From Candidatus Tetragenococcus pullicola (GTDB lineage: Bacteria > Bacillota > Bacilli > Lactobacillales > Enterococcaceae), in the NCBI GenBank assembly GCA_019115705.1, contig DXDB01000065.1, positions 1 through 34,641 of the forward strand: a stretch of 34,641 bases of DNA, read 5' to 3'. Every line of letters starts with the position of its first letter. Position 1 is the first letter of the stretch. Below, in pieces: positions 21,855 through 31,679 of the stretch. The position numbers and the translations under genes were made by a program. Under the pieces are notes generated by a model. That model did no database searches and had not been told where the DNA came from. It saw nothing but the letters and a program-made list of their open reading frames with translations.

Positions 21855-22676
21855 ATGAATAATTTTTTATTAATGGATCAACCGATTTATACCAAAGAGA
21901 ACTGTTTTGATCCATTTGCTCTAACAGATATCTTGATAGAGTATGCTGGTGAAAAAAAACAACCGATTTTACATTTTTGGGAATGCGAAAATTTTTTTAT
22001 TTTAGGAATGAAAGATACTCGTGTCCCGGATTTTTCTGAAGGAATTCAAACAATAGTCAAAAATGGCTATACTCCTGTCATTCGTAATTCTGGAGGTTTG
22101 GGCGTTATTTGTGACCGCGGCGTTTTAAATCTCTCTTTAATTTTTCCAAAAGAGGCACTAGAAACAATCGATCACTCGTATGAAAAAATGTATCATTTGA
22201 TTCAACGCGTATTTCCTGAATTAACAATCGATGCCTTTGAAATCGAAAATTCTTATTGTCCAGGACGTTTTGATCTAAGTGTCAATGCAAAAAAAATTGC
22301 CGGTCTCTCCCAAAGACGTGTCAAAGGAGGCATCGCAGTCATGATGTATTTAAGTGTTGATGGTAATCAGAACAAGCGTGGCAACATCGTTTATGATTTC
22401 TATAGAGCGAGTTTAAAAGATGAATTTGGAACTAAAGGCTATCCCTCTGTTGATAGTCAAAGCATGACTACAGTAAGTGACCTTTTAGGTGAACACCTTT
22501 CAATAGATACAGTGAAAGATCGAGTGAAAGATATACTTGGATTAAAAACAGCTTCAATAGACACGTATCAATGGATTCAAACAAACAATCAAGAAGAAAA
22601 CTTTAAAAAGCGTCATCATAGTATGGGTGAACGTAATCAAAAATTGAAGGAGGATCTTTATGCCAATTTCTTATAA
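21855..22676 (+). CDS. lipL: Octanoyl-[GcvH]:protein N-octanoyltransferase (LipL-like)
   Basis: A 273-residue member of the biotin/lipoate-ligase fold. LipL moves octanoyl groups from GcvH to E2 lipoyl domains by way of a Cys thioester. Visible are R-N-S-G-G-L-G-V near 77-84, the catalytic Cys135 in S-Y-C-P-G-R-F-D-L-S, the conserved Lys in N-A-K-K-I-A-G-L-S-Q-R-R and G-G-I-A-V. The Cys-Pro-Gly context favours LipL/LipM over the ATP-using ligase LplA; LipL versus LipM rests on similarity to the former. Its last 17 bases overlap the HD gene, so the two are co-translated. Confidence 0.8.
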   Translation: MNNFLLMDQPIYTKENCFDPFALTDILIEYAGEKKQPILHFWECENFFILGMKDTRVPDFSEGIQTIVKNGYTPVIRNSGGLGVICDRGVLNLSLIFPKEALETIDHSYEKMYHLIQRVFPELTIDAFEIENSYCPGRFDLSVNAKKIAGLSQRRVKGGIAVMMYLSVDGNQNKRGNIVYDFYRASLKDEFGTKGYPSVDSQSMTTVSDLLGEHLSIDTVKDRVKDILGLKTASIDTYQWIQTNNQEENFKKRHHSMGERNQKLKEDLYANFL

Positions 22677-24024
22677 AAATCAGCTACTTCCCATTGAGAA
22701 AGTATTTCGTGACCCTGTTCATAACTACATTCATGTGCAACACCAAGTCATTTTGGATTTAATCAATTCAAAAGAGGTCCAACGTTTACGACGTATCAAA
22801 CAATTAGGTACTTCTTCGTTTACCTTCCATGGTGCTGAGCATAGTCGTTTTGCTCATTCATTAGGAGTCTATGAAATTACGCGTCAAATCTGTAATATTT
22901 TTCAGAGGAACTACTCAAAGGAAAAAATCGGAGAATATGGATGGGATGACAATGAGCGTCTGGTAGCTTTATGTGCTGCTTTACTCCATGATGTCGGACA
23001 TGGTCCCTATTCTCACACCTTTGAACACATTTTTCACACAAATCACGAAGCTTTAACAGTTGAAATCATAACTTCACCTGATACAGAAGTATATCAAGTA
23101 TTGAATCGAGTAGAAGCTGGTTTTCCTGAAAAAGTCGCAAGCGTGATTACCAAGACCTATCCCAATCCTCAGGTCGTTCAAATGATTTCGAGTCAAATTG
23201 ATGCCGACCGTATGGATTATTTATTACGAGATGCTTATTTTACCGGAACACAATATGGTACTTTTGACTTAACAAGGATTTTAAGAGTCATTCGTCCCTA
23301 TGAAGGTGGCATTGCCTTTTCTATGAGCGGAATGCATGCTGTAGAAGATTATATTGTTAGTCGCTATCAAATGTATGTTCAAGTTTACTTTCATCCTACA
23401 TCTCGCGCGATGGAAGTGATGTTAGAACATCTTTTAAACCGTGCCCATGAACTCTACCAAGAAGATAAACAAACCTTTGAGACAAACTCACAATTATTGT
23501 TACCTTTTTTAGAAGAAAGATTCACCCTAAACGATTATCTTCGTTTAGATGATGGTGTTCTTAATACTTACTTCAATCATTGGCTCTCCAGTTCAGATGT
23601 GATATTGACTGATCTTTCACAGCGCTTTTTAAACCGAAAGCCTTTAAAATCTTGCTTATTTCAACCAGAATCACAAGGAGAGTTAATTGAAAAAATGAAA
23701 AAATTAGTAGAGACAGTAGGCTTTAATCCCAATTATTATACGGCCTTAAACTCAAGTTTTGATCTACCTTATGATTTTTACCGTCCTGAAAATGGCAAGC
23801 ACCGAACACAAATCGAACTACAGCAAAAAGATGGTACTCTCATTGAACTATCACAAGCCAGTTCACTGGTTGCTGCTTTGGCCGGTCAAAGCCAAGGAGA
23901 CCATCGCTTTTACTTTCCAAAAGAAATGATAGATCAAACACTACAAAACAATTTTGATCTTTTTTCAGAAACCTATCAAACATTTGCAAAACATATCCAT
24001 AATGGCGCTTTAGTTCTTAAATAA
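22660..24024 (+). CDS. HD-domain dNTP triphosphohydrolase (YwfO/EF1143 type)
   Basis: A 454-residue SAMHD1-like HD enzyme expected to cleave dNTPs to nucleoside and triphosphate. It closely resembles the pattern of Enterococcus faecalis EF1143 and Bacillus YwfO. Metal ligands are His66 (S-R-F-A-H-S-L-G), His110-Asp111 (L-L-H-D-V-G-H-G) and Asp183 (Q-I-D-A-D-R-M-D-Y). The N-terminal F-R-D-P-V-H-N-Y-I signature is typical. Start ATG with GAAGGAGG inside the end of lipL. The pairing with a lipoyl transferase is conserved near rpoE in related bacteria, but a functional link is not obvious. Confidence 0.92.
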   Translation: MPISYKNQLLPIEKVFRDPVHNYIHVQHQVILDLINSKEVQRLRRIKQLGTSSFTFHGAEHSRFAHSLGVYEITRQICNIFQRNYSKEKIGEYGWDDNERLVALCAALLHDVGHGPYSHTFEHIFHTNHEALTVEIITSPDTEVYQVLNRVEAGFPEKVASVITKTYPNPQVVQMISSQIDADRMDYLLRDAYFTGTQYGTFDLTRILRVIRPYEGGIAFSMSGMHAVEDYIVSRYQMYVQVYFHPTSRAMEVMLEHLLNRAHELYQEDKQTFETNSQLLLPFLEERFTLNDYLRLDDGVLNTYFNHWLSSSDVILTDLSQRFLNRKPLKSCLFQPESQGELIEKMKKLVETVGFNPNYYTALNSSFDLPYDFYRPENGKHRTQIELQQKDGTLIELSQASSLVAALAGQSQGDHRFYFPKEMIDQTLQNNFDLFSETYQTFAKHIHNGALVLK

Positions 24025-24026
24025 GT

Positions 24027-24058
24027 AAAGTCTCAGAGTTTTGGCTCTGAGACTTTTT
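24027..24058. terminator. Shared terminator of the HD gene and NUDIX gene
   Basis: The stem AAGTCTCAGAG/CTCTGAGACTT with a TTTTGG loop is followed by six T on the plus strand and an A-run on the other side. It lies between convergent stop codons. Confidence 0.9.
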
Positions 24059-24502
24059 TCATGCTTTTTCCGTCATCCATTTTTGCAGAGCCCATCGGTG
24101 ACTCCCTCTTTTTAATAATAACATTGCTTCATCTGGCGTTACCCAAGAAAGTCCATTGGTAGTTTCTGTAGGTGCGGCTACTTTTACCCATTGATCAACA
24201 ACATAAAAATAACCAGGATTTTTAAAATACGTATCGCGATGACTCGAATAAAAATATTCAGTTGCTTCCCCTAAATAATTACCTACAGTCACCTGAAAAC
24301 CGACTTCTTCAAGCATTTCACGATCGATCGTTTCCTGATGAGTTTCTTTATTTTCAATTTCTCCTCCTGGTAAAAAATAAGCACCATTGGGAGCTTGGAC
24401 TAAGATTACTTCTTTTGCGTTATTACGAGAAATAATAACATAAACACCAAAACGATCCTGATAATTCTTTCCTACTTCTTTTTTTCCAAAAATCGGTTCC
24501 AT
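24059..24502 (-). CDS. NUDIX hydrolase
   Basis: A 147-residue NUDIX protein that would hydrolyse a nucleoside diphosphate linked to another group; the substrate cannot be read from sequence. The NUDIX box at about 47-69 is complete: G-x5-E-x7-R-E-M-L-E-E-V-G-F. I chose ATG 24502 (M-E-P-I-F-G-K-K), which fits homologues of this type starting with a P-x-F-G segment; longer starts add an atypical basic N-terminus, and the ribosome site GAAGG is 11 bases away. A promoter lies at 24558-24586. No partner gene is apparent. Confidence 0.88.
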   Translation of the reverse strand: MEPIFGKKEVGKNYQDRFGVYVIISRNNAKEVILVQAPNGAYFLPGGEIENKETHQETIDREMLEEVGFQVTVGNYLGEATEYFYSSHRDTYFKNPGYFYVVDQWVKVAAPTETTNGLSWVTPDEAMLLLKRGSHRWALQKWMTEKA

Positions 24503-24557
24503 TAAGACCACTGCCTTCCCCTTCAACACTTTTACGACTTTCAATAGTATTCTTTGT

Positions 24558-24586
24558 ATTTTACTTGAATTTAAAAGAATAAACAA
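24558..24586 (-). promoter_or_regulatory. Candidate NUDIX gene promoter
   Basis: Minus-strand -35 TTGTTT (24581-24586), 17 bases, -10 TAAAAT (24558-24563). Confidence 0.5.
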
Positions 24587-24626
24587 GTCTTCTACTTGAT
24601 AAATGTTTTTTAACTCATTTTCTGTT

Positions 24627-24732
24627 GTTACAATTCACAACTAAATCTGCCGACCAAAGAACTCTTCATGAATATGTTTGCTATGAGCCTATGTGAGACG
24701 ATGGTCCAAGAAAGTTTCACAGAGGACTTTAA
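24627..24732. repeat. Dispersed ~106-bp element, copy B
   Basis: The second copy of the element at 11126-11232, same orientation, one base shorter, with strongest agreement at both ends. It lies in the 421-base gap between the NUDIX gene and the glyoxalase gene, which holds no gene. No reading frame is kept open compared with copy A. Confidence 0.7.
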
Positions 24733-24819
24733 AAAAGAAAAACTCTAACTACAGTAACTAAATTGATGGTACGTAGTAAAACAAACCTTATTATTTATTG
24801 GATAATTTTGATGAATCAC

Positions 24820-24868
24820 AATAAAAAAGCATTCCCATCGAATGATTTTTATTCTAAGCTTTTTTATT
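24820..24868. terminator. Compound hairpin upstream of the glyoxalase gene
   Basis: The outer arms AATAAAAAAGC/GCTTTTTTATT enclose a small hairpin CATTC/GAATG. It is A/T-tailed on both sides, so it could be a terminator in either direction or part of a leader. The glyoxalase start is 56 bases downstream, with a TATGAT box between. Confidence 0.4.
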
Positions 24869-24923
24869 CGATTAATGGTCAGGATATGATATCATGAAAT
24901 AAGATAAGAAAGGATGATATGAA

Positions 24924-25298
24924 ATGAAAATGGCACATACTTGTGTTCGAGTCAAAGATTTAAACGCATCTCTTGATTTTTATAACCAAGCGTTTGGGTT
25001 TGAAGAAAAAAGTCGACGAGATTTTCCTGATGGCAAATTTACTTTGGTTTACTTGTCCCTACCTGGAGATGATTATGAGTTAGAATTAACCTATAATTAC
25101 GATCATCCAAGTTATGAACTTGGAGACGGCTATGGGCATATTGCAATTGCTGTCGATGATGTCAAATCTTTACACGAAAAACATAGTCAAAAAAACTTTG
25201 ATGTGACAGACATGAAAGGTTTACCAGAGAATGAACCTTCTTATTATTTCATTAAAGATCCCGACGGCTATAAAATCGAAGTTGTCGCTAACAAATAA
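24924..25298 (+). CDS. gloA: Glyoxalase I (lactoylglutathione lyase)
   Basis: A 124-residue VOC-fold protein that would isomerise the methylglyoxal-thiol hemithioacetal to an S-lactoyl thiol, a detoxification step for a by-product of glycolysis. The four metal ligands of the E. coli enzyme are all matched: His5, Glu54 (E-L-E-L-T-Y-N), His72 (G-Y-G-H-I-A) and Glu119 (D-G-Y-K-I-E). The short length suggests the nickel/cobalt-type class. AAAGGA lies 9 bases before the ATG. Single gene, with its own terminator. Confidence 0.92.
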   Translation: MKMAHTCVRVKDLNASLDFYNQAFGFEEKSRRDFPDGKFTLVYLSLPGDDYELELTYNYDHPSYELGDGYGHIAIAVDDVKSLHEKHSQKNFDVTDMKGLPENEPSYYFIKDPDGYKIEVVANK

Positions 25299-25311
25299 TA
25301 CCAATACAAGT

Positions 25312-25344
25312 AAGGAGACTGGCTTCATTCCAGTCTCCTTTTTA
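25312..25344. terminator. Shared terminator of gloA and the hydrolase gene
   Basis: The stem AAGGAGACTGG/CCAGTCTCCTT with a 7-base loop is followed by T5 on the plus strand. It lies between convergent stops. Confidence 0.9.
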
Positions 25345-26361
25345 AGTTTCAAAAAAATCGGTAATCATTCGATAAACAACTTCTCTTTCTATTTCTTGAA
25401 TGACTTCATGTTTCATGCCAGGAAGATTATACATATCAACTGTTTTATAACCAATTTTACGAAGTGTTTTTTCGGTATCTAACAGTCCCTTATCCCCACC
25501 AGTGATTCGATAATCTTCTTGCCCTGTGATACTTAAAATAGGTAACTCAGGATTTTGGCAAGTAAACTTAGCATAATTTTTAAGCTCGTGGTCTGCCTCC
25601 CAAATGGTAGCAACGCCAATATTATTATAGCCAGGAATAATGAAAGGATCATTTTCAGCTTTTTCAAGTTGCTCGATATCACTAGTCAGCCAAGTTTTAT
25701 CTTCTGACCCAAAACCAGAAAGTTTCTTCATAATCCAAGAAAACTTATCTTTACCTGTAACTTTCATTGCTACATCAGCAATAACCAAGCCAAACTTTGA
25801 AATGCTTAGAAATTGAGGAGTTCCAGTCAAAACAAGTTTATCTATTTTTTCATCATTTGTCTGTAAATATAAGCGTGCAAGAATCGAACCAAACGAGTGC
25901 CCATAGAGATAAATTGGTTGCTTGGGGTATTTGGTTTTGATGAAGTCGGTGATTTCCACCTGATCTGCTATCATTCTTTGATAACCGGGCATTTGTCCTA
26001 AGGGATTAGCCTTATCAATCGAATGACCATGCCCTCTTAAGTCTGAAAGAATGACTGCATAGCCTTGCTTTGCCAAATAGTGAGCCAATTCCAAATAACG
26101 ACCACTATGCTCTAAAACGCCGTGAATGACTTGAACAACTGCTTTTATTGGTCGATAGTTGGGTTCAACAATTTTCAAGGACAAAGGCAAACAATCTTTA
26201 GTGACCAGAAAAAAAGTCGATTCATGAATTTGTTCAGGTAACCCATTTTCTTCTTTTTGAATCGTTTCTTTTCTTTCAATCGTTTCTGGTCGATCTCTAA
26301 AAAGAAAATAAGTTCCTGTGACCAATCCACCTGCAATAAGTACCCATTTTTTCTTACTCAT
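25342..26361 (-). CDS. Membrane-anchored alpha/beta hydrolase (monoglyceride-lipase-like)
   Basis: A 339-residue serine hydrolase with an N-terminal hydrophobic segment (about 6-21, W-V-L-I-A-G-G-L-V-T-G-T-Y-F-L-F) that looks like an uncleaved anchor or signal. The triad is Ser156 in G-H-S-F-G, Asp283 in Q-E-D-Y and His318 in G-M-K-H-E. The L-R-G-H-G-H-S segment at 108-114 is typical of the Hydrolase_4/monoacylglycerol lipase group. Substrate unknown; lysophospholipid or monoglyceride is plausible. It lies 22 bases after uvrC with a strong AGGAG site, so it is probably co-transcribed. Confidence 0.85.
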   Translation of the reverse strand: MSKKKWVLIAGGLVTGTYFLFRDRPETIERKETIQKEENGLPEQIHESTFFLVTKDCLPLSLKIVEPNYRPIKAVVQVIHGVLEHSGRYLELAHYLAKQGYAVILSDLRGHGHSIDKANPLGQMPGYQRMIADQVEITDFIKTKYPKQPIYLYGHSFGSILARLYLQTNDEKIDKLVLTGTPQFLSISKFGLVIADVAMKVTGKDKFSWIMKKLSGFGSEDKTWLTSDIEQLEKAENDPFIIPGYNNIGVATIWEADHELKNYAKFTCQNPELPILSITGQEDYRITGGDKGLLDTEKTLRKIGYKTVDMYNLPGMKHEVIQEIEREVVYRMITDFFET

Positions 26362-26383
26362 TATTTTCTCTCCTCTACTGATT

Positions 26384-28183
26384 TTATACTTGGGGATCTT
26401 TTTTATCTTCTTGACGCAAAAAATGATAGAGATTCTCTGCTACTTTTTGAGGAAGACCATGTGCATGAAGTTCTTCAATAGAGGCCTCTTTAATTTTTTT
26501 AAATGATTTAAATTCTTTTAAAAGCATCTTTTTACGTTTCGGCCCTATTCCCTCAACCCCATCAAGTTTAGAAGCAAAGCTATTTTTACTTCGTAGTTGC
26601 CTGTGAAAGGTAATAGCAAAGCGATGGACTTCATCTTGAATGCGTTGTAACAAGAAAAACTCAGCAGAATTTCTTTCTAAAGGAACTACATTTAATTCTG
26701 GCCCAAATAAAATTTCACTGGTTCGATGTTTATCATCTTTTGCAAGACCTGCAATTGGAATATCTAAGCCTAGCTGATTTTCCAAAACATCCCTGGCAGC
26801 ATCTACTTGACCTTTTCCACCATCAATCAATAGCAAATCAGGAAAAGCAAGACCTTCTTTTAACACACGTGAATAACGTCTGTAAATAACTTCTCTCATT
26901 GAGGCATAATCGTCAGGTCCGGTGACTGTTTTTATTTTATACTTTCGATATTCATTTTTTGCTGGCTTTCCATCAATAAAGACAACCATAGCCGAAACAG
27001 GATTTGTTCCCATGATATTTGAATTGTCAAAAGCATCGATTCGAGTAGGCGTTGGTATTTGCAAGGCATTTCCTAACTTTTCAACAGCACCAATCGTTCG
27101 TTCTTGTTTACGTTGAATTAAATCAAAACGTTCATTGATAGCCACTTGGGCATTTTTAGTCGCTAGTTCCACAAGTCTTTTTTTATCGCCACGTTTTGGC
27201 TGGGTAATTTTAGTTTTTAGCAAAGCCTGAACACTTTGTACATCGATATCTTTAGGAATCAAGACTTCTTTAGGAATTAAGTGTTCGTTTTGCTCATAAA
27301 ATTGTCCAAGAAAAGTCAAAAAGTCCTCAGTTGCTTCTTTATAGAAAGGAAAAATAGAAACATCTCGTTTGATCATGCGTCCTTGTCGAATGAAAAATAC
27401 TTGGACACACATCCACCCTTTATCCACCGTATATCCAAAAACATCCTTATCTTTTAAATCAGTAAATGTCATCCGTTGACGCGTCATCACGGTATCAATG
27501 GCGCGGATTTGATCACGCAATTCTGCTGCCTTTTCAAATTCCATATTTTCAGAAGCTTGCTTCATCGACAAACGAATTTTATCTTGGACGTCTTTATATC
27601 CACCGTTAAAAAAGTGTTTGATTTCGTCTACGATTTTTGCGTAAACTTCCGGTTTGACATCAAAATAATAAGGACACAAACATTGGCCTAAATGATAATA
27701 AAGACAAGGACCATTTTTTTGATTAGGACCACACTTACGTAAAGGAAAAATACGATCTAATATTTTTTTTGTTTCATTTGCTGCTCCAATATCAGGGTAA
27801 GGTCCAAAATAAGAAGCCCCATCTTTTAAGACTTTTCGCGTAATCACTAAACGAGGATATTTTTCGTTCGTTATTTTAATAAACGGATACGTTTTATCAT
27901 CTTTTAACATGATATTATACTTGGGATCATTTTTCTTGATAAGGTTAATTTCTAGTAGTAGCGCTTCTATATTTGATCCGGTTACAATATATTCAAAGTC
28001 ACAAATCTCACTGACTAATCGTTCGGTTTTCGTGTCGTGGCTACCTGTGAAATAGGAACGGACGCGATTTTTTAAAATTTTTGCTTTTCCGACATAAATA
28101 ATGGTTCCATCTTTGTCTTTCATCAAATAACAACCTGGCTGATCAGGTAAAAGTGCCAATTTGTTTTTGATTCGTTCGTTCAT
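26384..28183 (-). CDS. uvrC: UvrABC excinuclease subunit C
   Basis: UvrC makes both incisions in nucleotide excision repair. The 599-residue protein has the GIY-YIG nuclease (about 14-90, P-G-C-Y-L-M-K-D then I-I-Y-V-G-K-A), a Cys-rich segment ([16 protein letters not shown]), the UVR UvrB-binding motif (about 205-235) and the RNase H-like C-terminal nuclease (D-G-G-K-G-Q-V). C-terminal helix-hairpin-helix motifs follow (G-I-G-P-K-R-K-K). It has its own extended -10 promoter after the trxA terminator. Confidence 0.98.
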   Translation of the reverse strand: MNERIKNKLALLPDQPGCYLMKDKDGTIIYVGKAKILKNRVRSYFTGSHDTKTERLVSEICDFEYIVTGSNIEALLLEINLIKKNDPKYNIMLKDDKTYPFIKITNEKYPRLVITRKVLKDGASYFGPYPDIGAANETKKILDRIFPLRKCGPNQKNGPCLYYHLGQCLCPYYFDVKPEVYAKIVDEIKHFFNGGYKDVQDKIRLSMKQASENMEFEKAAELRDQIRAIDTVMTRQRMTFTDLKDKDVFGYTVDKGWMCVQVFFIRQGRMIKRDVSIFPFYKEATEDFLTFLGQFYEQNEHLIPKEVLIPKDIDVQSVQALLKTKITQPKRGDKKRLVELATKNAQVAINERFDLIQRKQERTIGAVEKLGNALQIPTPTRIDAFDNSNIMGTNPVSAMVVFIDGKPAKNEYRKYKIKTVTGPDDYASMREVIYRRYSRVLKEGLAFPDLLLIDGGKGQVDAARDVLENQLGLDIPIAGLAKDDKHRTSEILFGPELNVVPLERNSAEFFLLQRIQDEVHRFAITFHRQLRSKNSFASKLDGVEGIGPKRKKMLLKEFKSFKKIKEASIEELHAHGLPQKVAENLYHFLRQEDKKDPQV

Positions 28184-28207
28184 TGGTTTCCCCCATTTCT
28201 AATTATA

Positions 28208-28216
28208 AGTATACCA
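28208..28216 (-). promoter_or_regulatory. Extended -10 promoter of uvrC
   Basis: Minus-strand TGGTATACT (TATACT at 28208-28213) lies 24 bases before the uvrC ATG; an overlapping TATAAT follows it. Confidence 0.5.
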
Positions 28217-28244
28217 CAAGTGTCTTTAAAATCAGTCCACAAAG

Positions 28245-28280
28245 AAAGCTTTGAGAAAGAGTCTTTCTCAAAGCTTTTTT
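28245..28280. terminator. trxA terminator
   Basis: The long stem (AAAGCTTTGAGAAAGA pairing with TCTTTCTCAAAGCTTT) has a short loop. It lies directly after the trxA stop on the minus strand. Confidence 0.8.
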
Positions 28281-28595
28281 TTACATATGTGAAGCAATCA
28301 TTTGTTCTAATTGTTCTTTTGATTGAACGCCTATCGCTTTATCTACGACTTCGCCATCTTTTTTTAGGATTAGGGTTGGAATGCTCATTATTCCAAAAGC
28401 TGCGGAAGTTTCTGGATTTTCATCAACGTCCATCTTTAATACTTGAAATTCATCTTCTTCATAATTTTGAGCAACTTGTTCTAAAATAGGTGCTTGCATA
28501 CGACATGGGCCACACCAAGTTGCCCAAAAATCAACTAAAACTAATCCTTCTTTTGTTTCTGAATCAAATGTTGCATCGGTTATTTCTCTTGCCAT
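28281..28595 (-). CDS. trxA: Thioredoxin
   Basis: A cytoplasmic disulfide reductase. The 104-residue form starts at ATG 28595 (M-A-R-E-I-T-D-A), 8 bases after GGAGG; an in-frame TTG at 28610 is the ribosome site itself. The active site W-C-G-P-C has Cys28 and Cys31, and the cis-proline lies in S-I-P-T-L near 73. It is placed after mutS2 but has its own promoter and terminator. Confidence 0.98.
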   Translation of the reverse strand: MAREITDATFDSETKEGLVLVDFWATWCGPCRMQAPILEQVAQNYEEDEFQVLKMDVDENPETSAAFGIMSIPTLILKKDGEVVDKAIGVQSKEQLEQMIASHM

Positions 28596-28622
28596 TTGTG
28601 ATACCTCCAATTTACTAACAGA

Positions 28623-28651
28623 AGTATAGCATTTTCACGAACTCTTGAAAA
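28623..28651 (-). promoter_or_regulatory. Promoter of trxA
   Basis: Minus-strand -35 TTTTCA (28646-28651), 17 bases, -10 TATACT (28623-28628) with TG one base upstream (extended -10). Confidence 0.65.
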
Positions 28652-28674
28652 CTATTCTGCTTGTTGTTTTATTT

Positions 28675-31041
28675 TCATTTAAATTTTACGATTGTGGCGC
28701 CATTTCCTCCTTGATTGGCCGGCGCAAATTCATAACTTTTGACACTACGATGATTTTTTAAATAATCGATAACGCCTTGTCTGAGTGCTCCTGTCCCTTT
28801 GCCATGAATGATTGTCACTTGCGGATACCCCGCTAAAATGGCTGCATCTAAGTATTGATCGACTTGTTGTAAGGCCTCTTCATAACGCATACCACGAAGA
28901 TCCAATTCAGTCGACACTGGGGAGTGGTTTTCTGAGCGAACCGTATGAATAATTCTTTGCGTAGGTTCTTTTTTGGGTTCAACAACTTCCAGTTGGCTTT
29001 CATCGATGGTCATTTTTAAAATACCTAACTGAACTTGCCACTTATCTGAGCCAACTTTATTTAATAATTCACCCCGTTGACCATAGCTTTTCACTAAGAC
29101 ATCATCGCCTGGCTTTAATTTCTTTTGTTCTTTGGCTTTTTTAAGCACTTTATTTTTTTTCAAAACATTTTCTTCTTGTTTCAAATCTGAAAGTTTCGTA
29201 CGAGCTTCGATTAATTCATGTTCTTTAACCGTCCCGCGACCTGCTTCAAGTTGTTTATTTCTTAACTCTGAAATAATGGCTTCTGCTTCTTCTTGAGCTT
29301 TTTCGACTAATTGGTTGGCCTTATGTTTGGCATTTTTTAGCTCTTCTTCTCTTTCTTCAAAAAAATGATGGTACGCATCTTCTAAGTCTTGATGCAATGT
29401 TTCAGCCTCTTCTAACTGATGGCGTAGTTCTAAATATTCAGTTTCAGCCATGTTTCGGCGACTCTCTAAATCCGAAATCATTTCATTTAAATCCTGACTT
29501 TCTCCATCCATAATTTGTGAAGCTCTATCAATAACTTGACTGCTTAATCCCAATCTTTTCGAAATCTCGAAGGCATTACTACGACCTGGTACACCAATCA
29601 ATAAATGATAGGTTGGACTTAAGGTGTCGATATCAAATTCCATCGAAGCATTGATCGTATTTGGTCGGTTATACCCATAGACCTTTAGTTCTGGATAATG
29701 AGTCGTCGCCATCACATACGATGACTTTTCACCTAACTCGTCTAAGATCGAAATAGCTAGCGCTGCTCCTTCTTGAGGATCCGTTCCTGCTCCCAATTCA
29801 TCAAATAAGACGAGACTTTGGTTATCTGCTTTTTGCAAAACATCAACAATCGTTGTCATATGTGAAGAAAAAGTAGATAAACTCTGCTCGATGGATTGTT
29901 CATCGCCAATATCCGCAAAAATTTCTTTAAATATTCCAATCTGACTTTCTTCTGCTACTGGGATAGGTAGTCCTGATTGTCCCATTAATTGTAAAAGGCC
30001 CAACGTTTTAAGGGTAATTGTTTTCCCCCCAGTATTAGGACCAGTGATTACCACTGCCTGATAGTCTTCTCCAATCACAATATCGTTTTCGACGACCTTT
30101 TCTTGGTCAATCAAAGGATGCCGAGCTTTTCGTAAAACAATATGGTTTTCTGCACTCAACGTAGGAACCACTGCTTTAAGCTCTTTTGCATACCGGGCTT
30201 TCCCATTCATAAAGTCGAATTTTCCAATTATGAACGCGTTATGCAAGATTTCTTTTCGATAAGGAACCAATTCAGCAGAAAGCTCGGATAAAATTCGTGA
30301 AATTTCTTCTCTTTGAGCAATTTGTTGTTGTCGTAATTTATTATTTTGTTCAACCACTTGACGAGGTTCAATAAATACCGTTTGCCCGGAAGAACTTTGA
30401 TCATGTACCACTCCGCCAAAAGAACCGCGATATTCCTGCTTAACAGGAATTACATATCGGTCATTTCGCATCGTAATTAGTGTATCGCTTAAGTATTTCG
30501 CTTGATTTCCATGGATGATGCCTTCTAAGCTGTCACGAATTGCTTGTTCACTTTTTCGAATACTTGCTCGAATATTGCGCAAGGTTGACGAAGCTTCATC
30601 TGTGACATAACCATCTTCATCGATAGAAGTTTTCAAACGACGTGACAAAGCCGGCAAGGTTGTTAATTGTTCTGCCCATTCATAGAGTCGGTTTAAGTCA
30701 ACATCGCTTTCTTTTAATTCGTCAATAAAATGACCGACCTCACTGGTTGTTGAAAGTACTCGCGTCACTTGAGCCAATTCTACTCCGTTTAAATCAGCGC
30801 CTATTTCGATGCGTTTCATGTGTGGTTGGATCGATTCAAGCTTTGGCACAGGTATGCCTCCGCGCAATCTTTGGACAGTCATCCCATCTTCAGTTTCCTC
30901 TAAGTGTTTTAAGATGTGCTTTTTATCATCGGATGGATATAATTTTTGTAGTTCTTCTTTTCCATTGGCTGTCACTAAATAATTTGCTATTTTTTTCTTC
31001 ACTTGATCAAACTCTAATGTTGTCAAGATTCGTTCATTCAA
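28675..31041 (-). CDS. mutS2: MutS2/RqcU (Smr-domain ATPase)
   Basis: MutS2 is a MutS-like ATPase; in Bacillus subtilis it splits collided ribosomes, and in other species it suppresses recombination (family knowledge). The 788-residue protein lacks the MutS mismatch-reading domain. It has the core and clamp (1-300), the P-loop GPNTGGKT at 334-341, the Walker B L-V-L-F-D-E-L-G-A-G-T-D and a long Glu-rich coiled coil (about 510-640). A KOW-like segment and the C-terminal Smr domain (about 712-788) follow, with L-D-L-R-G-M-R and H-G-K-G-T-G. The start is TTG 31041 with GGGTG upstream; the nearby ATG is out of frame. Confidence 0.96.
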   Translation of the reverse strand: MNERILTTLEFDQVKKKIANYLVTANGKEELQKLYPSDDKKHILKHLEETEDGMTVQRLRGGIPVPKLESIQPHMKRIEIGADLNGVELAQVTRVLSTTSEVGHFIDELKESDVDLNRLYEWAEQLTTLPALSRRLKTSIDEDGYVTDEASSTLRNIRASIRKSEQAIRDSLEGIIHGNQAKYLSDTLITMRNDRYVIPVKQEYRGSFGGVVHDQSSSGQTVFIEPRQVVEQNNKLRQQQIAQREEISRILSELSAELVPYRKEILHNAFIIGKFDFMNGKARYAKELKAVVPTLSAENHIVLRKARHPLIDQEKVVENDIVIGEDYQAVVITGPNTGGKTITLKTLGLLQLMGQSGLPIPVAEESQIGIFKEIFADIGDEQSIEQSLSTFSSHMTTIVDVLQKADNQSLVLFDELGAGTDPQEGAALAISILDELGEKSSYVMATTHYPELKVYGYNRPNTINASMEFDIDTLSPTYHLLIGVPGRSNAFEISKRLGLSSQVIDRASQIMDGESQDLNEMISDLESRRNMAETEYLELRHQLEEAETLHQDLEDAYHHFFEEREEELKNAKHKANQLVEKAQEEAEAIISELRNKQLEAGRGTVKEHELIEARTKLSDLKQEENVLKKNKVLKKAKEQKKLKPGDDVLVKSYGQRGELLNKVGSDKWQVQLGILKMTIDESQLEVVEPKKEPTQRIIHTVRSENHSPVSTELDLRGMRYEEALQQVDQYLDAAILAGYPQVTIIHGKGTGALRQGVIDYLKNHRSVKSYEFAPANQGGNGATIVKFK

Positions 31042-31136
31042 AATTTTTCACCCACTTTTATAAACTATCGCCTTATCTGCTCTTAAGTTTGTCACTTTAG
31101 ATTATTTGTCTTATTCATTCTTTTACTAAACAATCA

Positions 31137-31679
31137 CTAAATCACGGTTGAAATCCATAATTTATAGATCTGTTTGGAGAAAAAAGGTGTTTTTTCGATC
31201 ATAAACCGAACCATCGTACTCCGATCAAAAATAGATTGAATAATATCCAGAGGAATCAACGAGAAAATGAAAAAAATCATGACTAAAGCGACGTATACCA
31301 ACATTACATTTAAAAGACCAGCCAATAGCCAGTCATAAGAAAATAATTTAACAAAACGTAAATCTACAGCAAAGATGCCAATCAGCTTTGTTACTAGCCA
31401 GCCGATAAATAGTAATCCAATAAAAGCAACCGCTGCATAATAGGCTTTGTCTAAATCAAAGGAAGTCGCTTGGTCATAATAATGCATTTTCGTCTCAGGA
31501 TTTACCGAAAGATAAGGAACATATAACTCGATTTTTCCTCCCCAAAATTGGTAATATTTCGTTGCTATAAAAAAAGAAATCGCCATTCCTATTGTGTAAA
31601 CAAGTTGATATGCCGCTCCTCTTCGACCACCAGCATAAAAAGCGAGAAGCAAACATAAAAAGATAATAAATCCAATCAT
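31137..31679 (-). CDS. cvpA: CvpA family membrane protein
   Basis: A 180-residue integral membrane protein with about four hydrophobic segments (1-20, 25-40, 80-105, 115-145). It belongs to the CvpA/colicin V production family by its pattern and by its conserved place between zapA and mutS2. Molecular role unknown. AAAGGA lies before the ATG. 95 bases separate it from mutS2 and 87 from zapA, with no clear promoter in either gap, so a zapA-cvpA-mutS2 transcript is likely. Confidence 0.85.
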   Translation of the reverse strand: MIGFIIFLCLLLAFYAGGRRGAAYQLVYTIGMAISFFIATKYYQFWGGKIELYVPYLSVNPETKMHYYDQATSFDLDKAYYAAVAFIGLLFIGWLVTKLIGIFAVDLRFVKLFSYDWLLAGLLNVMLVYVALVMIFFIFSLIPLDIIQSIFDRSTMVRFMIEKTPFFSKQIYKLWISTVI